Assembly: GCA_965220615.1 (NCBI GenBank)
Contig: CBDCQL010000002.1
Span: 124,001 to 188,000 of the forward strand
Direction of reading: 5' to 3'
DNA: 64,000 nt
Source: JAGWBD01 sp965220615
GTDB lineage: Bacteria; Chloroflexota; Anaerolineae; Aggregatilineales; Phototrophicaceae
How positions within the stretch are numbered: the first letter of the stretch is position 1; the number at the start of each line of letters is the position of its first letter. Positions 25,646 to 33,601 of this stretch are shown piece by piece. The notes under the pieces are model-generated. The model worked only from the letters and a program-made list of their open reading frames with translations. It made no database searches and was not told the DNA's origin. The position numbers and the translations under genes were made by a program.

Positions 25646-25675
25646 AGCATAGAACAGGCGGGAAGCGCTTGTCAA
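25646..25675 (-). promoter_or_regulatory. Sigma-70-type promoter for the 25582 gene (and possibly thrS)
   Basis: On the minus strand a perfect -35 TTGACA (25675-25670) is followed, after an 18-base spacer, by TATGCT (25651-25646). The leader to ATG 25582 is about 60 bases. Confidence 0.55.
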
Positions 25676-25774
25676 GGAAAACGGCGCCGCAGCGATTGTG
25701 GCGGCATAATACATGGCGGCCAGGCCGGGCGACGGGTATACTGGGTCAGGTTGATCAGCAGGGGACTATCCCGC

Positions 25775-25972
25775 ATGAATCTGGGACCGACCGAACTCAT
25801 CATTCTTCTCGTGATTGTGCTGTTGCTCTTTGGCGTGGGCCGCGTATCGCGAATCGGCGGCGAACTGGGCAGCGCGGTTGCCAATTTCCGCAAGGGCCTT
25901 GATCAGGGCGCCAGGGAAGCTGCCGCCAGCAACGAGGAAGCCGCTGCCGAGAAGAAGGCGGAAGAGGCCTGA
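25775..25972 (+). CDS. tatA: Twin-arginine translocase TatA/TatE subunit
   Basis: 65 residues, start ATG 25775. The N-terminal membrane helix (MNLGPTELIILLVIVLLLFG) has the conserved Glu at position 7. It is followed by the Phe-Gly hinge and an amphipathic helix (SAVANFRKGL), and an acidic Ala/Glu/Lys-rich tail. Typical TatA size. TatA oligomers form the size-adapting pathway through which folded proteins cross the membrane; no tatC is near. A -10-like TATACT lies at 25737-25742. Confidence 0.85.
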   Translation: MNLGPTELIILLVIVLLLFGVGRVSRIGGELGSAVANFRKGLDQGAREAAASNEEAAAEKKAEEA

Positions 25973-25992
25973 GCCTGCTCTGGTGACCGGCC

Positions 25993-26331
25993 TCAGGGGT
26001 CCGGCGTGAGCAGTGGCTTGCGCGGGACGCCGGCGGGCGCCATCAGGTTGTAACGCAGAATATCGCGGTTCAGGCGCGCCTTTTCTTCGGCGCAGTCAGA
26101 TGAGTTCCGCAGCAGGCGGGCGCGCCGACGCTCCACATCCACACCCAGCGTAATCCATTCCGGCGCCAGATCGTGGGCGCGCAGCAGGCTGTGCGCCAGT
26201 CGCAACTCCGGCGGCGTGCGGTCGTCCTCCAGGGGTGGAAGGGGTTTGCCCTCGCCCGGCAACCCGTCGAAGACTCCGGCTTCCCGGGCGCGTTGCAGCC
26301 GCTGTTCGACCAGCGTGGCCCAGCCATTCAT
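25993..26331 (-). CDS. DUF1992 (DnaJC28-like) domain protein
   Basis: 112 residues, start ATG 26331 (MNGWATLVEQRLQRAREAG). The sequence VFDGLPGEGKPLPPLEDDRTP followed by a helical region with LRLAHSLLRAHDLAPEWI is the signature of the DUF1992 family, found alone in bacteria and fused to a J domain in DNAJC28. Function unknown. It ends 21 bases beyond the tatA stop, convergent. It begins 20 bases downstream of the LysM/LTD gene, so the two may be one transcript. Confidence 0.75.
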   Translation of the reverse strand: MNGWATLVEQRLQRAREAGVFDGLPGEGKPLPPLEDDRTPPELRLAHSLLRAHDLAPEWITLGVDVERRRARLLRNSSDCAEEKARLNRDILRYNLMAPAGVPRKPLLTPDP

Positions 26332-26350
26332 CCCGTGGAATCCCTGACCG

Positions 26351-27301
26351 TCAGGCGCCGTCCGACAGGTTGAAGGTGGCCTGCACCTCGCCGCTGGCGT
26401 CACGCAGCACGGCCACGCCGCTGCCTTCGCTCCACAGCGCTGCGTCCAGGCCCTGATGCAGCCGGTTGGGCGTATTGTCGCCGCTGCGCGAGACAACAAG
26501 AATGGTGCCGCCGCCGAATAATCTGTGCTGCGGGAAGGTGTAGACGTTGCCTTCGCCGTCTTCCAGCGTCCAGCCTTGCAGGTCGACGCCATCGCCGTTG
26601 TTGCGGATTTCTACGCCCTCGGCGGTGATGTCACCGGCTCCGACGATGCGCGTGATTTCCAGCTGGACGGCCTCCGCCGTTGGCGGCAGGGTGATGGTTA
26701 CCTGGGGCGTGGGTGTGGCCAGGTCGTCAATGGTCCACTCGCCGGCAAGGTAGCCCTCCACCTGGTCCTGCGTCATCTGGCAGCCAGGCAGGGGTATGAC
26801 CAGCCGGTCGCCGACGCGCAGGAACCGCGCCGTATCCTCGGTCAGACCGTTGATCTCAAGCATCAAGGTCGGATCGGCGCCATAGATGCCGGCCAGTTGG
26901 TAGGGTGTATCGCCGGAGCGCAATTCGTGCATGACGCAACCCGGGGGCAGGCCTTCGGTGAAGGCCTCGACCGGATAGGGAACGACGATGACTTCTTCCG
27001 TGCCCTCGGCCGTCACGACGACGCCGTCTCCCGCCGTGTTGATCAATCCAGCGGCCGGAGTGCCGCCTGTGGTTTGACCTTCCGGCGCTGCGGTCACCAC
27101 GACGACAAAGGATGCATCGGGGTCGATGGTGGCGGTGATAAGGACCGGCACAGTAATGATCTCCGGGGCCAATTGTTGCGACACGTTGCCGCTGGCGGCG
27201 GGCCCTATGGGAATCGACGGCGCCAGCAATAATCCCAGCGCGAAGCCGATAAGCAGCAGGGACAGCGCACTCAGGACTACAGATATCGCAAAGCGGCTCA
27301 T
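26351..27301 (-). CDS. Membrane-anchored LysM and lamin-tail (LTD) domain protein
   Basis: 316 residues from ATG 27301 (MSRFAISVVL). One N-terminal membrane helix (about 4-28) is followed by a Thr/Val-rich extracellular stretch. A LysM-like domain follows (CVMHELRSGDTPYQLAGIYGADPTLMLEINGL...VGDRLVIPL, about 120-175). A lamin-tail-like beta domain covers about 215-310 (VEIRNNGDGVDLQGWTLED...YTFPQHRLFGGGTILVVS). LysM binds peptidoglycan; LTD domains are common on bacterial surface proteins. It probably sits at the cell wall. The ORF can be extended upstream, but that lacks a signal-like start. Confidence 0.75.
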   Translation of the reverse strand: MSRFAISVVLSALSLLLIGFALGLLLAPSIPIGPAASGNVSQQLAPEIITVPVLITATIDPDASFVVVVTAAPEGQTTGGTPAAGLINTAGDGVVVTAEGTEEVIVVPYPVEAFTEGLPPGCVMHELRSGDTPYQLAGIYGADPTLMLEINGLTEDTARFLRVGDRLVIPLPGCQMTQDQVEGYLAGEWTIDDLATPTPQVTITLPPTAEAVQLEITRIVGAGDITAEGVEIRNNGDGVDLQGWTLEDGEGNVYTFPQHRLFGGGTILVVSRSGDNTPNRLHQGLDAALWSEGSGVAVLRDASGEVQATFNLSDGA

Positions 27302-27381
27302 GGCCTGCCTCTTCTGATGCGCAGTTAATCGCCGCAAGTGTAGCATGGCAGCCTGCCACGGGCAAAAGGGTGCGATCTCCG

Positions 27382-27410
27382 TTGAGTCCCCTTCCTGCGG
27401 CCGTTATACT
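27382..27410 (+). promoter_or_regulatory. Sigma-70-type promoter for the NYN gene
   Basis: TTGAGT (27382-27387), a 17-base spacer, then TATACT (27405-27410). The ATG at 27429 follows after a very short leader that still contains GGGAGG. Confidence 0.6.
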
Positions 27411-27428
27411 GATGTGCGGGAGGGCCTC

Positions 27429-27905
27429 ATGCGCTACATCATCGACGGTCACAACCTCATCGGCGCGCTGCCGGATATTGGCCTTGACGACCCCGATGAC
27501 GAGGCAAAACTGGTGCAAAGATTGCGCAGTTTCGCGGCCCGCACGGGGCGCGGCTGCACCGTCATTTTCGATCACGGCGTGCCGGGAGGACGCTCCGCAC
27601 TGTCCAACCGGGCTGTGCAGGTCGTGTTCGCCTCCATGCGCTCCAGCGCGGACCGGGTGTTGCGCGAGCGCATCAAGAAGCTGCCCGAGCCGCGCGCCTG
27701 GACGGTGGTCACCTCCGACGCCGAAGTGCTGGGCTTTGCCCGTCATCTGCGCCTGCAGACCCTGAACAGCGCGCAGTTTGCCTCACTGCTGGAGCGACCA
27801 CAGTCGATCGCTCGCGACCCCGGCGAGAACCCCGATGCGCAAAGTTCACCTGAGGAAATCGAAGAATGGCTGGCGGTCTTTGCCGCCAGTCACAACGGCG
27901 ACTGA
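27429..27905 (+). CDS. NYN domain (YacP-like) nuclease
   Basis: 158 residues, start ATG 27429. The N-terminal MRYIIDGHNLIGALP is diagnostic of YacP/NYN proteins, a PIN-like nuclease fold, with the acidic Asp of the DGHN motif. VIFDHGVPGG and VVTSDAEVLGFAR supply the further conserved Asp residues. YacP of Bacillus (Rae1) is a ribosome-associated mRNA endonuclease, so an RNase role is reasonable. Own promoter upstream. It is convergent with the tRNA cluster. Confidence 0.8.
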   Translation: MRYIIDGHNLIGALPDIGLDDPDDEAKLVQRLRSFAARTGRGCTVIFDHGVPGGRSALSNRAVQVVFASMRSSADRVLRERIKKLPEPRAWTVVTSDAEVLGFARHLRLQTLNSAQFASLLERPQSIARDPGENPDAQSSPEEIEEWLAVFAASHNGD

Positions 27906-27923
27906 CACGTCCTTGTTCGTGAG

Positions 27924-27995
27924 TGGGACCACCTGGATTCGAACCAGGAACCGATCAGTTATGAGCCGACTGCTCTGCCCTTGAGCTATGGTCCC
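27924..27995 (-). tRNA. tRNA with CAU anticodon (Met, or Ile2)
   Basis: 72 bases on the minus strand: acceptor GGGACCA paired with TGGTCCC, discriminator A. The anticodon loop CTCATAA gives CAU; the T arm contains GGTTCGAAT. The anticodon stem GTCGG/CTGAT uses two G-T wobbles. CAU may be elongator Met, initiator Met or lysidine-modified Ile. The first base pair G-C argues against initiator. No CCA encoded. Last of three tandem tRNAs. Confidence 0.85.
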
Positions 27996-28009
27996 CTGCC
28001 GGCCGGCAG

Positions 28010-28080
28010 AGCGGGTAACGGGACTCGAACCCGTGCCAGGACCTTGGAAGGGTCATGTGCTACCATTACACCATACCCGC
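28010..28080 (-). tRNA. tRNA-Gly (UCC)
   Basis: 71 bases, minus strand. The acceptor GCGGGTA pairs with TACCCGC and the discriminator is U, as usual for Gly. The anticodon loop CTTCCAA gives UCC. The T arm is CGGGTTCGAGTCCCG. No CCA encoded. Fourteen bases separate it from the CAU tRNA. Confidence 0.92.
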
Positions 28081-28083
28081 CTG

Positions 28084-28158
28084 TCGGGGTGATCGGATTC
28101 GAACCGATGACCTCGCGCACCCAAAGCGCGCGCGCTGTCCGGACTGCGCTACACCCCG
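28084..28158 (-). tRNA. tRNA-Pro (UGG)
   Basis: 75 bases, minus strand. The acceptor CGGGGTG pairs with CACCCCG and the discriminator is A. The anticodon loop CTTTGGG gives UGG. The T arm is ATCGGTTCGAATCCGAT. The C1-G72 pair is characteristic of bacterial tRNA-Pro. Only three bases separate it from tRNA-Gly, so the three tRNAs are probably one transcript. Confidence 0.92.
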
Positions 28159-28200
28159 TCGCCACCATGCTACCACTGGCCGGCGGCCCCGTCCACCGGG

Positions 28201-29001
28201 CTAGCCGGCCGCCGCCAGTTCCTCGTCAATTATCCGCGCAAAGGCCTCGAACTCACGCGCGCCGAGCAGAGGCCGGCCGTTGATAAAGAAGGCCGGCGTA
28301 CCGCGAATGCCCAGGCTCTGGGCTTCGCGAAAGTCTGCGGCAATGCTCTCGATGGGTTGCTGTTCCACCAGGCAGTTGTTAAAGGCGATCGGGTCGAGGT
28401 CCAGCGAACGGGCGTAATTCAGAAAGATGCCGGGCTCGCCCAGCGTCCCCTGATTCTCGTAGAGCAGGTCATGGTAGGGCCAGAACTGGCCCTGCGCGTC
28501 GGCGCAACGGGCCGCAATGGCCGCCTCCGTAGAGGTTTCCCCCAGAATGGGGAAGTCGCGGTAAACGATGCGCACCTGGTCGCCATAGCGTTCCCGGATT
28601 TGCGGCAGTGTTTCACTGTGAAAGCGAGCGCAGAAGCCGCAATTGAAGTCACCGAACTCAATAAGTTCGACGCTGGCTTCCTCCGGGCCCAGGGCCGCGG
28701 TATCGCCGGCGCTGACCGTAAAGCGGGTGCTGCTGTCATTCAGGTCCGGCGGACGCGCCGCGAGCATCATTTCCTGCAGACGCGTCTCCTGGCGGGCAAA
28801 TTCCTCCTGCAATGTCGCGTTGAGCCAGGCGCGGGTCTCTTCCCGCTCCGCATCACCGCTCCAGCGACCGACGAAAAAGCCCAGCAGGGCGAACAGCGCC
28901 GCGACGACCAGCACGGCGACCCTCTGCCTCTGGCGCGTGGACGCAGTTAAGGGGGCGGACTCTTCCGCTTCGTGTGTCGGAGCGCCACTTTCGTCGTTCA
29001 C
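28201..29001 (-). CDS. Membrane-anchored DsbA-family thiol oxidoreductase
   Basis: 266 residues. A cytosolic N-terminal tail is followed by one helix (about 28-46) and a coiled stalk (about 50-80). The thioredoxin-fold domain has Cys121-Gly-Phe-Cys124 (FGDFNCGFCARFH), the DsbA-type helical insertion and the cis-Pro loop GTPAFFINGRPLLGA. It resembles BdbD/DsbA-like proteins that introduce or shuffle disulfides in exported proteins. No partner DsbB/VKOR gene is in the window. It lies upstream of the tRNA cluster on the same strand and divergent from rsgA. Confidence 0.85.
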   Translation of the reverse strand: MNDESGAPTHEAEESAPLTASTRQRQRVAVLVVAALFALLGFFVGRWSGDAEREETRAWLNATLQEEFARQETRLQEMMLAARPPDLNDSSTRFTVSAGDTAALGPEEASVELIEFGDFNCGFCARFHSETLPQIRERYGDQVRIVYRDFPILGETSTEAAIAARCADAQGQFWPYHDLLYENQGTLGEPGIFLNYARSLDLDPIAFNNCLVEQQPIESIAADFREAQSLGIRGTPAFFINGRPLLGAREFEAFARIIDEELAAAG

Positions 29002-29117
29002 ATTGGACCCTTCGGTTGGCAGGCGTGAGCGTGACAGCGGGTGCTTTCAGGTGCGCTGTCGTCGTGATCAGTATACCATTGGGCCTGGCAGCCGCGGCCG
29101 TGGTTAAGTGGAGGGTC

Positions 29118-30065
29118 ATGCAGGCGACTCGCGAAGGTCTGGTCATCCGCGCCCAGAGCGGATTCTTTGACGTGGAGACTGACGGGGGCGAGTTGTACCG
29201 GTGCCGACTTCGTGGTCGTCTGCTGGAAGAAGCCAGCGCTTCGGACGTGGCAGCCATTGGCGACCGCGTACGCTTCGAAGCGGTTGACGCGGATGAAGGC
29301 GCCATTCTTTCCGTGGCTGAACGTCACAGTGTGCTCGCGCGGGCCGCACGCACCAGCGGCAACCGCGGCGCCGGCGAGGCCACGCGCGAACAGGTCATCG
29401 TCGCCAACGCCGATCAGGCGCTTTTTGTGTTTGCCGCGGCCAGCCCGGAGCCGGGCCTGAACCTGCTGGACCGCTTTCTGGTCGCCGGCGAAAGCGCGGG
29501 CATTGAGACCATACGCATCGTCGTAAACAAACTGGACCTGGCGGAACCGGCGCAGGTGAAGGCGTTGTTTCATGACTACGAGCAAATGGGCTATCCTCTG
29601 CTACTCACCAGCGCGCTTGATGGCAGGGGTGTGAGGGAACTGCGGCAAACGCTTGCCGGCCGTTTGTCGGTCTTCACCGGCCCTTCGGGCGTTGGCAAGA
29701 CCAGTTTGCTCAACGTGTTGCAGCCGGGCCTGGGGCGCCAGGTGAAGGCCGTCAGCCGGCGCCGGGAGGAAGGCATCCATACCACCCGCGACAGCGAACT
29801 GGTGCACCTGGGCCCGGACTCCTGGCTGGCCGATACGCCTGGCATTCGCTCGCTCAACCTCTGGGATATCGAGCCGGAAGAGCTGGACGCCTGGTACGTG
29901 GACATCGCGCCCCTGGTCGCGGATTGTCATTTCGGCAACTGCGCGCATCGCGACGAACCCGGCTGCGCCGTGCGCCAGGCAGTGGCGGAAGGGGCCCTCA
30001 GCGAACGTCGCTGGCGCAGCTTCCGTCAACTTTACGATGAACTGGAAGCGCAGTACGCACTTTAG
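29118..30065 (+). CDS. rsgA: Ribosome small-subunit biogenesis GTPase RsgA
   Basis: 315 residues, start ATG 29118 with GGAGGG upstream. An N-terminal OB fold (about 1-70) is followed by a circularly permuted GTPase in the order G4 (NKLD 137-140), G5 (LTSA), G1 (GPSGVGKT 178-185), G3 (DTPG). The C-terminal zinc domain is CHFGNCAHRDEPGC. All hallmarks are intact, so it should assist 30S maturation. The ORF extends upstream to 28974, but that part is not OB-fold-like. Its final four bases overlap the end of the convergent helicase gene. Confidence 0.92.
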   Translation: MQATREGLVIRAQSGFFDVETDGGELYRCRLRGRLLEEASASDVAAIGDRVRFEAVDADEGAILSVAERHSVLARAARTSGNRGAGEATREQVIVANADQALFVFAAASPEPGLNLLDRFLVAGESAGIETIRIVVNKLDLAEPAQVKALFHDYEQMGYPLLLTSALDGRGVRELRQTLAGRLSVFTGPSGVGKTSLLNVLQPGLGRQVKAVSRRREEGIHTTRDSELVHLGPDSWLADTPGIRSLNLWDIEPEELDAWYVDIAPLVADCHFGNCAHRDEPGCAVRQAVAEGALSERRWRSFRQLYDELEAQYAL

Positions 30066-32230
30066 CAGTGATCTTTTTGCTGCGCCTTTAGACAGTTTTC
30101 GAGAATCTTGCGGGCACCCTTAACATCCAGTACATCGGAAGCCCAGGCCGCGCGCAGCAACCCCTCGGGCACGTGGCGGTCGAACTTGCCGCGCGGCAAT
30201 TCGGCCGCGGGGATTGCCGCGGCCAAAATCTGTGAATCAGGCAGGTCATTGAGTAGGTCGGTAATATCCCTTGAAACGTTATCCTTGCCCTTGCTGATTT
30301 CCAGCACGTAGTGTCGGATCGATTCCCTGACCTCGAAGCCGCCCCACGCAAGAATTCGCAGCAAGGTGTTGATTTCACGAGTTCCGCTCCAGGGCAACAG
30401 TAGGCAGCGACCGCCGCCAATGTCATGCAGTGACCGGCAGTGAAAGTGACACTCCCTGGCCAGTTTTCGGGCGGAGGCCAGACGAGTCCTTGCGCGAGAT
30501 TTCAGCCAGGGATATTGTGAATCTTCAGCAATTACCTGCCTCACACGCTTTGCGATACGGTCGTGCAGTGGCGGACCCTCACCCCTCCATGTGGCAGGCG
30601 TACGTCCGCGCGCATCTTTCACAAACACGATGAAACGCCGCTCATCAATTTCCTTGACTTCCCAGGCGCGTCCTGCAAGGAGAAATACTTCGCCCTTCGG
30701 CGGAGGGGACTGGACGCTGCCAATGACGCGCGTGCCTGCACGGACACCAAATTCAACTCTTGATTCAAATGTCGCATAAAAATGCCAGTCATTGACAATG
30801 CGTTCGCCCGCCGGGGCGACCAGAAGTTCGCCCCTGTCAATCTGCTCAATGATTTCCCTTTGCAGGAGATGTCGCAGCAGATCCCGGAATTGATCCAGTG
30901 AAACTGCCGCGAAGGGTGTCAGGGTCAAGACCTTACTTGCCAGTACACGGGGATGCAATCCACCACTGGAAGCAAGGATGCTCAAGGTTTGTTGCACGAG
31001 CAAACTGGTTGGCAAAGAAGGGGGCTGAGGTGGCTCTACCCAGCGCTCTTCATGGAATAGTTGAACAATGGCGATAGCCTGCAGCATTTGCCAGGGGATG
31101 AGTTGGGCGGCAGGGGCGTTGGGTGCACTTTCTTTTTCGGTTGAGTAGAGGAACATGCGAGGTGGATTATAGCGGCGACCGGAGCGTCCCAGTCTTTGTA
31201 CCAGACTGGAGACGGAACTGGTCGTATTCAGTTGCAGTACCTGGTCCAGTGTTCCAATGTCGATGCCCAGTTCGAGTGTGACTGTGGCTGCGATGCAACT
31301 GTTTTGTGTACCGTCACGCATTTCCGTTTCGGCGGCTTCACGCAGTGGCGCGGAAACGCTGCCGTGATGTGCATGGACAGCTGTATCGCCAATGACCGGT
31401 TGTCGTCGCTTCAGGTTGTAAACGACATCCTCCACATCGGCGCGCGTGTTTACAAAGATCAACGTCTTCGGAACGAGTCCCACCAATTCTGCCATATCGT
31501 CAAATAGGTCTGGATTCCCCTCCTTTTCCGAATAAACGAAATGCTCCTGGCCGAGATATATCCGACGACGTCCAGCATCCTCTTCAATGACGGAAACTTT
31601 CCTGTCTGTGCTTCCGGCCAGCCACGCGCCAACCCGCTCGGGCTCACCCACCGTTGCTGACAGGCCAATCCGCCGCGGCGGCTGTCGTTGCACCAGCTCC
31701 AGGCGTTGCAATTGGCAGAGGACCTGGCGTCCGCGGTCACTGTTTATAAAGGCATGAACTTCATCCAGAACGACGAAACGCAGGTCGTGAAACAAGCGCC
31801 CCAGCTCCAGGTGACGTCGTAGCAGCATGGCTTCAAGGGATTCTGGAGTGATTTGCAGGATGCCCCGACCCTGACGCAGAAAGCGCTGTTTCGTGCTCTG
31901 CGGCACGTCTCCGTGCCAGCCCTGAACTGGTATGTCACTGTCTTCCAGCAAGCCATCAAGACGCTGGAACTGGTCGTTGATCAACGCTTTCAAGGGACTG
32001 ATGTAAATGACGCCGACCGAGTTTGGTGGCCGTTCAAGCAACTCGGTGATAATGGGCAGAAAGGCCGCCTCGGTCTTGCCGCTGGCGGTGCCGCTGCAGA
32101 GCAACACGTGGTCATCGGTTTCCAGGATCGCAGGAATGGCCGCCAGTTGAACCGGCCGCAATTCATCCCAACGCTCGCGACGTATGTATTCTTGCACGAA
32201 AGGTGCAAGTTGGCTGAAGGGGTCGCTCAC
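30062..32230 (-). CDS. Lhr-like DEAH-type superfamily 2 helicase
   Basis: 722 residues. RecA1 has a Q-like motif (LRPVQLAAIP), Walker A SGTASGKTE (46-54), SPLKALINDQ (Ia), DEVH (156-159) and SAT near 194. RecA2 has FVNTRADVEDVV, VTLELGIDIGTLD and QRLGRSGRR. A long C-terminal region follows (about 400-722). The order and spacing match Lhr-like and BREX-type (BrxH) DNA helicases. It overlaps the BrxD-like gene by four bases, so the two should be made together. The three-gene set suggests a nucleic-acid surveillance or defence role (inference). G+C is lower than in flanking housekeeping genes (33 of 60 in the line at 31021). Confidence 0.85.
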   Translation of the reverse strand: MSDPFSQLAPFVQEYIRRERWDELRPVQLAAIPAILETDDHVLLCSGTASGKTEAAFLPIITELLERPPNSVGVIYISPLKALINDQFQRLDGLLEDSDIPVQGWHGDVPQSTKQRFLRQGRGILQITPESLEAMLLRRHLELGRLFHDLRFVVLDEVHAFINSDRGRQVLCQLQRLELVQRQPPRRIGLSATVGEPERVGAWLAGSTDRKVSVIEEDAGRRRIYLGQEHFVYSEKEGNPDLFDDMAELVGLVPKTLIFVNTRADVEDVVYNLKRRQPVIGDTAVHAHHGSVSAPLREAAETEMRDGTQNSCIAATVTLELGIDIGTLDQVLQLNTTSSVSSLVQRLGRSGRRYNPPRMFLYSTEKESAPNAPAAQLIPWQMLQAIAIVQLFHEERWVEPPQPPSLPTSLLVQQTLSILASSGGLHPRVLASKVLTLTPFAAVSLDQFRDLLRHLLQREIIEQIDRGELLVAPAGERIVNDWHFYATFESRVEFGVRAGTRVIGSVQSPPPKGEVFLLAGRAWEVKEIDERRFIVFVKDARGRTPATWRGEGPPLHDRIAKRVRQVIAEDSQYPWLKSRARTRLASARKLARECHFHCRSLHDIGGGRCLLLPWSGTREINTLLRILAWGGFEVRESIRHYVLEISKGKDNVSRDITDLLNDLPDSQILAAAIPAAELPRGKFDRHVPEGLLRAAWASDVLDVKGARKILENCLKAQQKDHC

Positions 32231-33585
32231 AACTCGAAACTGGTGAAACGCTCGTCAACGACGCCATTTCTGCTCTCTCCAGTCAAGGAAAGCAGTGGGT
32301 CTTGTTGTGGCTGTGACGGTTGAAAATCCTGACCACCGAGAATGTCATCCAGACCACGTTCCGGATTTTGTTGGAGCAAATTCAGCACGGTCAAATAATC
32401 ACGTACAATTTCCCGCGGAGTTAGTAGACTGTCTGCGCCTGGCCGGTGCATCAAATGGTCGAGAAAGCGCTCTCGTTGCGAGTCGCTCAGTTCGGGCACC
32501 CATTTGTAATGCAGAGCGTGAACGTTAAGCAGGTTTTCCAACAGCAGCAGGATGTCATCCCGATCGAGTGGCTCAAGGCGAATGAGCGGGGCGGCCAGAT
32601 CGCGCATTCCGGCGCCAACAAGGGAACTCTCCTGCAGGCGGGTACGCAGTGCCTCGTTGCTATACATGCCGCGCCTTTTGTCTTCCACCACCTGCAAGGT
32701 GGCTCCCAGAACAATTCCCAGGTTACTTGCGTGACCCTGGGTGGTGTCGTTGTAGAGATGCAAGAGGCGTTCGTAATTGTTATCCCGGGCCTGACGGTTG
32801 CTTAACTTGTAAATGTGGTCAAGTTCGTCGACGAAAAGAATCAGGCCGCGGTAGCCGATTTGACGGGCGAAGTGGGCCAGCAGGCGAATGTAATTGTACC
32901 AGCCTGTTCCCCCGACCAGCACGCTGACGCCAAGGTCCCGTTTGACTTCGCGCTTGCTGTCGTATTCACCACGTAGCCAGCGCATGGCGGCGTCCCTGCG
33001 CGCGTCATCGCCTTCCAGGTGTCCATCAAGGTAGGTGCGGATCACTCGGGCAAAATCATGACTGTGAATCATCCCTTCCAGTTGGTCCAGGGAATCGCCA
33101 ATGCGCTCTTCCACTTTCTTGCGGAATTCCTGTTCGAGGTGGCCAATTCCATCCTCGCGCTCAACCTGATTCTGCAAAGCGCTCAGCCAACGCTCCAGCA
33201 GGGCCGACATGGCGTTGCCGCTGGCGCGGGTTTTCGTCGCCGTGCTGGCCAGCAGGGCGCGATAGAGCATTTGCCCTTGGCCGGCGGATCCGCTGAATCG
33301 AGCGTTCTGGCTCAGATCGGCCTGCATCACCACAAAGTTGCGCTGCAAGGCCCGTTCCCGCAGCATTTGACCGAGAAAAGTCTTGCCGGAGCCGTAGCGG
33401 CCCATGAGAACGCGAAAGCTGGCTCCGCCATCGGCAACCGTGTCGAGGTCCTTCGTCAGGGCCTCCAGCTCCTTTTCGCGTCCAACGGCAATGTGCTCCA
33501 AGCCAACCGTCGGCACGACGCCTCCAAGTAACGACTGCAAAACGGCGTTTGAAACCCGCTTTGGAACTCTCTTGCCGGTCGCCAT
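32227..33585 (-). CDS. BrxD-like ATPase (DUF2791 family)
   Basis: 452 residues. An AAA-like STAND/ORC-type ATPase: GREKELEAL near 36-43, Walker A GRYGSGKT (62-69), Walker B LILFVDELD (248-256), and sensor-like LGATLQVVEDKRR. The C-terminal part has winged-helix character. This pattern is that of the BREX system ATP-binding protein BrxD, which pairs with the BrxHI helicase in type 2 BREX. Here no PglX/BrxX methylase, PglZ or BrxC is present. The upstream partner at 33602 is a membrane coiled-coil protein, 16 bases away. The helicase gene overlaps its stop. Confidence 0.8.
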   Translation of the reverse strand: MATGKRVPKRVSNAVLQSLLGGVVPTVGLEHIAVGREKELEALTKDLDTVADGGASFRVLMGRYGSGKTFLGQMLRERALQRNFVVMQADLSQNARFSGSAGQGQMLYRALLASTATKTRASGNAMSALLERWLSALQNQVEREDGIGHLEQEFRKKVEERIGDSLDQLEGMIHSHDFARVIRTYLDGHLEGDDARRDAAMRWLRGEYDSKREVKRDLGVSVLVGGTGWYNYIRLLAHFARQIGYRGLILFVDELDHIYKLSNRQARDNNYERLLHLYNDTTQGHASNLGIVLGATLQVVEDKRRGMYSNEALRTRLQESSLVGAGMRDLAAPLIRLEPLDRDDILLLLENLLNVHALHYKWVPELSDSQRERFLDHLMHRPGADSLLTPREIVRDYLTVLNLLQQNPERGLDDILGGQDFQPSQPQQDPLLSLTGESRNGVVDERFTSFEL

Positions 33586-33601
33586 CTATATTCCTTCCCA
33601 T

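Noticed and set aside
27924..28158. Possible integration (attachment) site at the tRNA cluster
   Set aside because: No integrase gene and no duplicated tRNA 3' end were seen nearby.
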